Virus record (IMG/VR): IMGVR_UViG_3300044625_001244
Span: 1-27,611 of that record
Origin: a virus
Reading direction: 5' to 3' (one strand)
Length of the DNA stretch: 27,611 nucleotides
Part shown: positions 22,958 to 27,611 of the stretch, piece by piece
How the letters are laid out: each line of letters starts with the position of its first letter
Numbering within the stretch: the first letter of the stretch is position 1
Position numbers and translations under genes: made by a program
The notes under the pieces: model-generated
The model's input: the letters and a program-made list of their open reading frames with translations, nothing else
Told to the model about the DNA's origin: nothing
The model's database searches: none

Positions 22958-23074
22958 CTACGACCGCAGGAACTCGATCAACAGGCCTCCTTCGGAGTCG
23001 GCATCGAGCTCCTCGAAGAAGTCTTGATCCTCGTCTTGGAACATGCGGGCGGCCTCCTGGTCGGATGCCGTCAT
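22958..23074 (-). CDS. Acidic microprotein (38 aa)
   Basis: A short frame from ATG 23074 to TAG 22958 encodes 38 residues beginning MTASDQEAARMFQDEDQDFF and ending in LLIEFLRS. It is strongly acidic, with about a dozen Asp/Glu. Third codon positions are mostly G or C, as in confirmed genes here, and it fills a gap otherwise without a gene. It starts 15 bases after the previous stop, with CGGGA about 8-9 bases upstream as a weak ribosome site. It may be a small scaffold, an inhibitor or a DNA mimic, but nothing in the sequence selects among these. Confidence 0.55.
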   Translation of the reverse strand: MTASDQEAARMFQDEDQDFFEELDADSEGGLLIEFLRS

Positions 23075-23089
23075 TTTACGATGTCCCGA

Positions 23090-23701
23090 TCAGACCGCTT
23101 TCCTGGTCCGCTCCAGCAGGGCGCGGAGGGTTGCGCAGTGTTCTGCCGACACAACGGGCCAGGAATCTGCTGCGTTGAGAATCGCCACCCGCTCCTCGTC
23201 GGTAAGCGTTGGCTGCGGCGTGCGGTAGAGCGGAACAATGTCGTCCACGCCGTACCCATTCGTCACGCACATTTCGATTGCGAGTTCGTTCCGCTTGAAG
23301 ATTGCCGCATCGCCAAACTGGTAGCCAAAGGCAGGCGACCAGACCGCCCACGCCACCGGCTCCTGTTCCGAAACCTCTGCCTGTTTTTCTTTCGGCAGAT
23401 GTTCCGTAACAATCTCGTCGGTTCCGACGCCCCACGCAGCGTCGGTCTTGGCGGCGGCGTGACGGTCGAGTGCGTCTGGCGGGCGAATATCCGACCGCCA
23501 ATCTGTGGGCATCGACCCCGGCCCGCTCGTCGGCCAGCCAATGCCGTCAGCAGCGGGGCCGGGGTCGACAGTTCGGTCTCGCTCGCGGAGCATCGAGTCG
23601 GCAATCCACAAGGCCCGCTCTGCGGCCTCATCGTCAATGTCGCAGCCAGCGGCAAGTAGCCCCGTCAGCGCGGCGGCGGCGAAGTGATCGCGGTCAGTCA
23701 T
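23090..23701 (-). CDS. Phage accessory protein with VPLYRTPQPTLTDEE block (203 aa)
   Basis: The real start is the ATG at 23701 (MTDRDHFAAAALTGLLAAG), with GGGG just upstream; residues before it lie in the structured intergenic element and are Arg-rich, not protein-like. Residues 1-45 form an Ala-rich helical block ending WIADSMLRERDRT, a pattern common at the N-termini of small phage proteins. A Pro/Gly/Asp-rich linker follows. The C-terminal part runs EPVAWAVW, FKRNELAIEM, then IVPLYRTPQPTLTDEE, a block I recognise from many uncharacterised phage proteins, and ends in a helical tail. No catalytic motif or membrane segment is visible. Function unknown. The next small gene starts 15 bases after its stop. 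Confidence 0.78.
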   Translation of the reverse strand: MTDRDHFAAAALTGLLAAGCDIDDEAAERALWIADSMLRERDRTVDPGPAADGIGWPTSGPGSMPTDWRSDIRPPDALDRHAAAKTDAAWGVGTDEIVTEHLPKEKQAEVSEQEPVAWAVWSPAFGYQFGDAAIFKRNELAIEMCVTNGYGVDDIVPLYRTPQPTLTDEERVAILNAADSWPVVSAEHCATLRALLERTRKAV

Positions 23702-23722
23702 GTCATGCCCCAGGAGTGACGC

Positions 23723-23799
23723 CCGGTGCCTTCGCCTGTGCCGCCGATTCGGCTGGACTGTTGCACGGCCGCTGCAGCGGCCGACAGGCGAAGGGCCGG
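23723..23799 (-). other. Structured intergenic RNA element, three-way-junction-like
   Basis: In the 104-base gap between two genes lie nested inverted repeats. The outer arms 23723-23739 and 23784-23799 pair over 11 perfect bases (ACAGGCGAAGG with CCTTCGCCTGT), plus CCGG with CCGG after a small internal mismatch. They enclose a perfect 18-base palindrome (23766-23783) abutting the right arm, and a second small hairpin GCCGA-T-TCGGC near 23743-23753. Together they can fold as a closing stem with two branches. No U-run follows on the transcribed strand. It may be a terminator, an RNA-processing or stability element, or a protein-binding site. Confidence 0.6.
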
Positions 23800-23805
23800 T
23801 GTCTG

Positions 23806-24117
23806 CTAACGGTAGCGGATCACGGCGAACCACTGACGCCTGGCCGGAGAGTAGGCCACGCCTTCCTCGATGATCACGCGGCGACCTCGCCGGGCGTCCT
23901 CGAAGAAACAACAGGCCTGCCGTGCGGCCTCCGGCGTCGAGCCGCAACCGATGCCCTCCGTGCAATTGCAGCCGGAGTGGACGAGAGCACCACGCCGGGC
24001 CAGCACAACAGCGTGGTCCTGCGCCGTCACCACCACGGCCGGCCGGCGCACGACGATCGTCTCGGCTTGGGCGACCGAAACGAACAGCACCGCCATCACG
24101 AACAAAAGCGACCTCAT
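23806..24117 (-). CDS. Small secreted Cys-rich protein (103 aa)
   Basis: The N-terminus MRSLLFVMAVLFVSVAQA is a clear Sec signal peptide with likely cleavage after AQA, leaving about 85 exported residues. The mature part has a Cys-rich centre (HSGCNCTEGIGCGSTPEAA, then QACCFFEDARRG) and a beta-type end (YSPARRQWFAVIRYR). I prefer the ATG at 24117 with AAAGGA about 8 bases upstream to an ATG three codons earlier, which would put extra residues before the signal. The 86-base gap before it contains only a small inverted repeat (24138-24153). An exported non-structural protein between terminase and connector genes looks like a moron: cell-envelope modification or superinfection exclusion are possible roles, but nothing proves one. 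Confidence 0.8.
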   Translation of the reverse strand: MRSLLFVMAVLFVSVAQAETIVVRRPAVVVTAQDHAVVLARRGALVHSGCNCTEGIGCGSTPEAARQACCFFEDARRGRRVIIEEGVAYSPARRQWFAVIRYR

Positions 24118-24203
24118 GTGCAGCATCCTTTCAAGCAGGAGGAACGAACCTCCGTGCAGATTGCCACAGTGCTGCCGATGGTCAATGCCAACCTGGCCGG
24201 CCG

Positions 24204-26369
24204 TCAGCGGCCCATGCGTGCCATGAGCTCCGCACGCTTCGCAGCCAGGGCCTCGCGGTCATATTGCGGCCTGGGGGCGGACGTTGCCCTGGCCTGGACG
24301 CCCACGGCCGAGACTCCGCTATAAGACGCGGCGACAGCCGCTCCGATCACGCAGTCCCACCAGTGATTGTCTCGGCCTGGTATTAGCCGCCACTCATCGA
24401 CAACGCGATTCTTCGCCATCACGCGAGTGGGGTACTCGGCCGACATGTGCTCGGCAAGCAGGTCGTGCTGGCCGGCGTGGATCGTGAACGCCTGCGGATC
24501 TCCGACGGCCAACTTGCACCGGGCTGCCACAAAGGTTTTCCAGGCATTGGTGTCAAACAGGATGTGCCGCTGCCGTCCAATGGTGCTCGTTCTCCAGTTC
24601 GATCCGACACGCTCGCCGCGGTCTGGCTTCTTGTCCGAGATTGTCGAGCCGCTGGCACCGACGAAACGGCCATGCGACGGGAACACTCGCGGCCCCCAGG
24701 GCGAACGCCTGGCGAAGTCTCGCACGACGCCCTGCGTCTGCGCCCAGTTGGCGTCGATGAGCAGCTGCCCGACGCGCAGCACGGCATCGTCTCCCTCGCG
24801 CGTGAACTCCCGCTCGAGCAGGTCGCCGCACACTCGCTCCAATCCAGCGTGGATCGCGGCCTCGAGCGACGCACCGCCCGCCGCCTTCATCAGCGTTTTC
24901 TTTATGTCTCGCAGGGTAAAGTATGGCCGACTCTGGTCGGGGTATGTTCCGTAGGACACAACATGGCCCCGCAGCTGGTCGCCCCACGCCACGACCAGCC
25001 AATACAACGCCCGCTCCTGGACGTCGACAAAAGCAGTGAGGGTGTCGAGGCCACGGGGGACGATCCACCGCTGCACGTTGATGGCACGTGCCGCGACCTC
25101 TGGTGCCTTCAGTGCATCGGACCGAGCCTCGTCCATCAGAGGCTCGTTCTGAAACTCTGCCTGGAACGCGGCCTCGCCGCGGTCGATCCTGAGATTCCAA
25201 GCGTGCTGGATGGCCGAGAGCTCGTCCTCCTGCTTGCGGTCGGGCCAGGCCACGCGGCAACCAGCGTCCATCTGCTCGCGGTGCTCGGAGTAGAACCCGT
25301 CGGCTTCTTCCGTGCCGATGCCGGAACGCTGTCCGCGCCGACGCAACTCGGCGTACTGCTCCCACATGCCGGTGTCGGTCGGCCACTCGTACACGAGTTT
25401 CGTCCGCTGGCCCTGCCAGGCAGGATGCCGCTCCCGGTCCAGGAGCCGATCGGCCAGATCGTCTGGAGAAACGACTGTCACGGTGCACAGACCGGCGATC
25501 TTCACGCCCGGCCCTGCGAGGCCCAAAATTGCCCCTTTTAGGACAGCCTCGCGGCTGGCGACCTGGGATGGGCTGCGAGCACTTTCGTCGGTTTGGGGGT
25601 CATCTATGAGCACCAGGGAGGGCCTGACCTTCCTGCCGTCGCTGGCACGCTTGGCGGTCATGCCTCGTATCCGTCCGGTGATGCCGGCCACGCGGATGAT
25701 CCCTGACGATGCGGCCGATCCTGGGATGGTGGGGAACTGCACCTCGTTGGCGGTCCATTGGATATGAGTCGGCTTCCCCTTGTAGAGCTGGCCCATGGCG
25801 CGCTGGTGAATCCGCTCGAGCGCGACGATCGGATAGACCGCCTCTGGGAAGTCCTCGAGCAGGAGGGCGTTGGTCTCGCACTCCACCTTGATGCTATCGA
25901 GCATCGTGGACGCATGCCCCTCGTCGCTGCCGATGATCGCCACGAAGTCTCGGTGCCCGTACAGCAGGGCCCACAATGCTCCGGCTTCGACCAGGCTTGT
26001 CTTGCCGCTACCTCGGGGCATGGCAAAGGCGAACAGTCCGCCCTTCGTGACCGAGGCCTCGATCGCGTCGATCACTCGAAGGTGGTCGGCCGACCAGGGG
26101 AGGCAGAACGTGGCCGGCTGGTACGACTCGCAGAACATCCGGAACGACTTGGCTGCAGCATCCTTGCGGGCCTGGTCCACGACTTCGGGCAGGTTGCCGA
26201 TGTCACGGCCAGACTCGGACAGGGCCGCTGCTCGTGCTGCGGCCCTGTCCTTGATGCTGTCGTACTGGGTTCGAGGTGCCCCCAGACGCTTCCGCATATC
26301 CGAGACATCCCGCAGCTGCTTGCGGAGTCTCTGCTCTGCCTCGATCGCCCGCTGTAGCGGATCGCTCAT
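24204..26369 (-). CDS. Terminase large subunit, GpA-like
   Basis: A 721-residue DNA-packaging motor. It translocates DNA into the prohead with an N-terminal ATPase and cuts concatemers with a C-terminal nuclease. Seen: a charged coiled-coil-like N-terminus (1-70); Walker A AMPRGSGKT (Lys about 123); Walker B LVLIDDPQTDE (252-262); SPDDLADRLLDRER (301-314); and nuclease-type acidic positions in TAFVDV (about 449), LLIDA (539) and RDNHWWDC (672). The NHWWDC block resembles the C-terminal signature of lambda GpA-type terminases. The ATG at 26369 lacks a clear Shine-Dalgarno site, and the start is 3 bases after the previous stop, so translation is probably coupled. The C-terminal 30 residues are Arg/Ala-rich and may contact the portal. 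Family call is firm; cos or pac type cannot be told from the sequence. Confidence 0.93.
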   Translation of the reverse strand: MSDPLQRAIEAEQRLRKQLRDVSDMRKRLGAPRTQYDSIKDRAAARAAALSESGRDIGNLPEVVDQARKDAAAKSFRMFCESYQPATFCLPWSADHLRVIDAIEASVTKGGLFAFAMPRGSGKTSLVEAGALWALLYGHRDFVAIIGSDEGHASTMLDSIKVECETNALLLEDFPEAVYPIVALERIHQRAMGQLYKGKPTHIQWTANEVQFPTIPGSAASSGIIRVAGITGRIRGMTAKRASDGRKVRPSLVLIDDPQTDESARSPSQVASREAVLKGAILGLAGPGVKIAGLCTVTVVSPDDLADRLLDRERHPAWQGQRTKLVYEWPTDTGMWEQYAELRRRGQRSGIGTEEADGFYSEHREQMDAGCRVAWPDRKQEDELSAIQHAWNLRIDRGEAAFQAEFQNEPLMDEARSDALKAPEVAARAINVQRWIVPRGLDTLTAFVDVQERALYWLVVAWGDQLRGHVVSYGTYPDQSRPYFTLRDIKKTLMKAAGGASLEAAIHAGLERVCGDLLEREFTREGDDAVLRVGQLLIDANWAQTQGVVRDFARRSPWGPRVFPSHGRFVGASGSTISDKKPDRGERVGSNWRTSTIGRQRHILFDTNAWKTFVAARCKLAVGDPQAFTIHAGQHDLLAEHMSAEYPTRVMAKNRVVDEWRLIPGRDNHWWDCVIGAAVAASYSGVSAVGVQARATSAPRPQYDREALAAKRAELMARMGR

Positions 26370-26372
26370 TGG

Positions 26373-26576
26373 CTACTTTTTTCGCGGCCGGCCTTGATCC
26401 GTCCTCTCATACGCTTCCGCGTCCCTGCGAAGGATGAACCACTGACCGTCGATCACGATGGATCGCACCACGCCTTCCTTTGCTCGGACTCTGATCCAGT
26501 GTCTTGACACATCGGCCAACTTGGCCGCTGTGCCCACGCTCACCCACTCGTCCGGGTTGAAGTTTCTGACGATCAT
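26373..26576 (-). CDS. Small winged-HTH DNA-binding protein, candidate small terminase
   Basis: A 67-residue protein with an N-terminal helix-turn-helix of the MerR/excisionase type: WVSVGTAAKLADVSRHWIRV, then a beta wing (VRSIVIDGQWFILRRDAEAY) and a basic tail (GRPRKK). I prefer the ATG at 26576, with GAGGG 5 bases upstream, over a TTG at 26588 that overlaps the DUF5131 stop. It ends 3 bases before the terminase start. Lambda Nu1, the small terminase partner of GpA-type large subunits, has a winged HTH of this class, so position and fold suggest a minimal small terminase. A transcriptional regulator or excisionase-like protein is the alternative. It lacks the C-terminal oligomerisation and GpA-binding part of Nu1. 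Confidence 0.75.
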   Translation of the reverse strand: MIVRNFNPDEWVSVGTAAKLADVSRHWIRVRAKEGVVRSIVIDGQWFILRRDAEAYERTDQGRPRKK

Positions 26577-26584
26577 GGACGCCC

Positions 26585-27352
26585 TCAAAAAAGCCTACCA
26601 GCAACCGCCGGCACGGTCCGCGGCGTCGGGTACTCGCGGACGATCTGACCGTCGAGCTCGATGCCCATCTCGGTGCGGATGCCGCTGCTCTGCTTGTGGA
26701 AAAACGCGACGCCAGCCTCGGAGCACTTCACGTGCATGGCCCTGGCCCATGCCTTGTCCTCCTTGCGGTAGCCAGGACCAGACTCGCCTCCGTAGATGAT
26801 CCAGTCAATGCCGCTGATGTCCAGATCGTCCAGGGGGCCAAGGGCAGGCTCGTAGGAGATGAATCGAACCACGGCCGGGATGTGGCGCAGGTGGTCAACT
26901 CGATCGGCCACTCGCATGTCCTCGACGCTGGTGCCGAGCCAGACATGCGGCCAGCCTTCCGGCCCCCAATCGGGCGGCAGGTTGTCCGCTATCCGCTGCG
27001 GTCGCTTGGTCAGCAGCTGCCAATCCAGGCTGGTGCACTCGCGGATCAAGTCCCACAGGATTGGCCGCGTCGCGTCGGCCGTCGGGTGATCCTCGAACAC
27101 ATCGCACAGGCTGGCGCAGAACACACGCCGCCGAACACCGTCGCGCTTGGCTGCGTTGTTCCAGGTGCGGACGTTCTTCCACGGGGTCTTGGTGACCTGC
27201 CGTTCGCTGCCCGGTCCCCACAGTCGCAGACTCATGCGGTCCCTGGTCAGGCGTTCTGCGTAGCAGTTGGCACAACCGGCCGACACCTTGATGCAACCCA
27301 TCCACGGGTTGAATGTGTGATCCGTCCAGGCAATCAGCGTTTCTTCAGACAT
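26585..27352 (-). CDS. DUF5131 / phage Gp37-Gp68 family protein
   Basis: A 255-residue protein with the family's N-terminal signature: WTDHTFNPWMGC, then SAGCANCYAE. This places three cysteines at about 20, 27 and 30 (C-x6-C-x2-C). Later blocks also fit the family: TKRPQRI, WLGTSVE, RFISYEPALGPL, WIIYGGESGPG and the C-terminal FHKQ. The family (PF07505) is widespread in phages and has been proposed to have a radical-SAM-like fold; its reaction is not established to my knowledge. I chose the ATG at 27352, not an in-frame start 33 bases upstream, because AAGGAGG lies 9 bases before it and the upstream residues would overlap the promoter. The stop overlaps the region of the next gene's possible TTG start. 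As first gene after the promoter it probably has an accessory or host-modifying role. Confidence 0.88.
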   Translation of the reverse strand: MSEETLIAWTDHTFNPWMGCIKVSAGCANCYAERLTRDRMSLRLWGPGSERQVTKTPWKNVRTWNNAAKRDGVRRRVFCASLCDVFEDHPTADATRPILWDLIRECTSLDWQLLTKRPQRIADNLPPDWGPEGWPHVWLGTSVEDMRVADRVDHLRHIPAVVRFISYEPALGPLDDLDISGIDWIIYGGESGPGYRKEDKAWARAMHVKCSEAGVAFFHKQSSGIRTEMGIELDGQIVREYPTPRTVPAVAGRLF

Positions 27353-27374
27353 GACTACTGTCCTCCTTGGTTTG

Positions 27375-27403
27375 ATTATATCCAACTGGCGATTCTGTGT
27401 CCA
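27375..27403 (-). promoter_or_regulatory. Strong sigma70-type promoter for the late operon
   Basis: Read on the minus strand, TGGACA (27403-27398, 5 of 6 to TTGACA) is followed by exactly 17 bases and a perfect TATAAT (27380-27375). A start near 27368 would give a leader of about 16 bases containing the AAGGAGG ribosome site before the ATG at 27352. It is the only near-consensus promoter I saw, and it stands before a run of about 30 co-directional genes, so it is a good candidate for an upstream late promoter. Confidence 0.75.
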
Positions 27404-27416
27404 CGGCAGACGATGC

Positions 27417-27554
27417 CTAGAACATCGTCCGAACCTCGATCACCCAATCTCCGTTCACGTAATCGACTCGCGCGTGCAGGTCTTGCTTGATCAACTCCTT
27501 GACGAGCTCAGCGAGCTCGAACACCAGGCCACCAGGCAGAACGATCTTTCCCAT
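27417..27554 (-). CDS. Small hypothetical protein (45 aa)
   Basis: A 45-residue protein starting MGKIVLPGGLVFELAELVK. The ATG at 27554 is chosen because GAGGAG lies about 8 bases upstream; the frame is open further upstream but without a better signal. The sequence has a short amphipathic helix rich in Leu, Glu and Lys, then a beta-type end (VDYVNGDWVIEVRTMF). It has no cysteines, no membrane segment and no motif I recognise. It ends just before the promoter that faces the DUF5131 gene, so it probably belongs to the preceding transcription unit. Function unknown. Confidence 0.6.
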   Translation of the reverse strand: MGKIVLPGGLVFELAELVKELIKQDLHARVDYVNGDWVIEVRTMF

Positions 27555-27558
27555 CTCA

Positions 27559-27611
27559 TCACTCCTCGGACATGTGCAACCGATCACCAGGCTCGGCGGC
27601 ACCGTGCCGCC
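27559..27611 (-). CDS. Possible 3' end of an upstream gene, cut by the window edge
   Basis: One minus-strand frame is open from the right edge to two consecutive TGA codons at 27561-27556. The readable C-terminus is about 16 residues and ends LHMSEE. It would stop 4 bases before the ATG of the next gene, the tight packing seen elsewhere in the window. Only spacing and frame support it, because the fragment is too short for composition or family evidence. No function can be given. Confidence 0.35.
   Translation of the reverse strand, partial: RHGAAEPGDRLHMSEE

Noticed and set aside
24138-24153. GGAGG/CCTCC inverted repeat upstream of the secreted protein gene
   Set aside because: Only 5 base pairs with a 6-base loop, and it does not include the chosen ribosome site, so it is too weak to call a regulatory element.
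1-27611. tRNA genes, integrase, attachment sites, insertion sequences
   Set aside because: I saw no cloverleaf with CCA end, no recombinase or transposase motif and no flanking duplication. The window appears to be only the late structural region.

Overview
The window is the late (packaging, head, tail) region of a tailed double-stranded DNA phage or prophage. Every gene I can support lies on the minus strand, so transcription runs from about 27.4 kb down to 1. DNA is GC-rich (roughly 60-65% by eye) and genes are tightly packed: many stop codons overlap the next start as ATGA, GTGA, TAATG or TGATG, and no non-coding stretch exceeds about 105 bases. A lambda-type portal, a GpA-like terminase, tail-tube proteins, a tape measure and no sheath gene indicate a siphovirus. 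Several small genes resemble proteins I associate with planctomycete genomes and their prophages, so a planctomycete host is my inference, not something the sequence proves. No integrase, repressor, tRNA or recognisable endolysin is present.

In transcription order: (1) 27.55-26.37 kb, a small protein, a strong sigma70-like promoter, a DUF5131 (Gp37/Gp68-type) protein and a small winged-HTH protein that may be the small terminase. (2) 26.37-18.46 kb, packaging and head: GpA-like large terminase, a small secreted protein, two accessory proteins around a structured RNA element, a gpW-like connector, portal, a prohead protease fused to the major capsid protein, a DUF2190 decoration-type protein and an FII-like head-tail joiner. 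(3) 18.46-12.42 kb, an inserted cassette: two paralogous collagen-like fibres, a small tail-type protein, a glycosidase-like beta-propeller protein, a methyltransferase and a family 2 glycosyltransferase. (4) 12.43-7.36 kb, tail: a possible terminator, an HK97-gp10-like protein, two tube-type proteins, a tail assembly chaperone made by -1 frameshifting and a tape measure. (5) 7.35-4.0 kb, tail-tip or fibre-type structural proteins and a Cys-rich small protein. (6) 4.05-1 kb, a HTH-like small protein, a metallophosphoesterase, a dNMP kinase fused to a phage-type N-terminal region, and small membrane or structural proteins running off the left edge.

The genes form a nearly continuous late operon. 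Output appears to be tuned by internal signals: one consensus promoter, two copies of a 15-base motif with extended -10 character (before gpW and before the first tube gene), strong hairpins on both sides of the DUF2190 gene, a three-way-junction-like RNA fold, a frameshift in the chaperone gene, and a possible internal start that would make unfused capsid protein.
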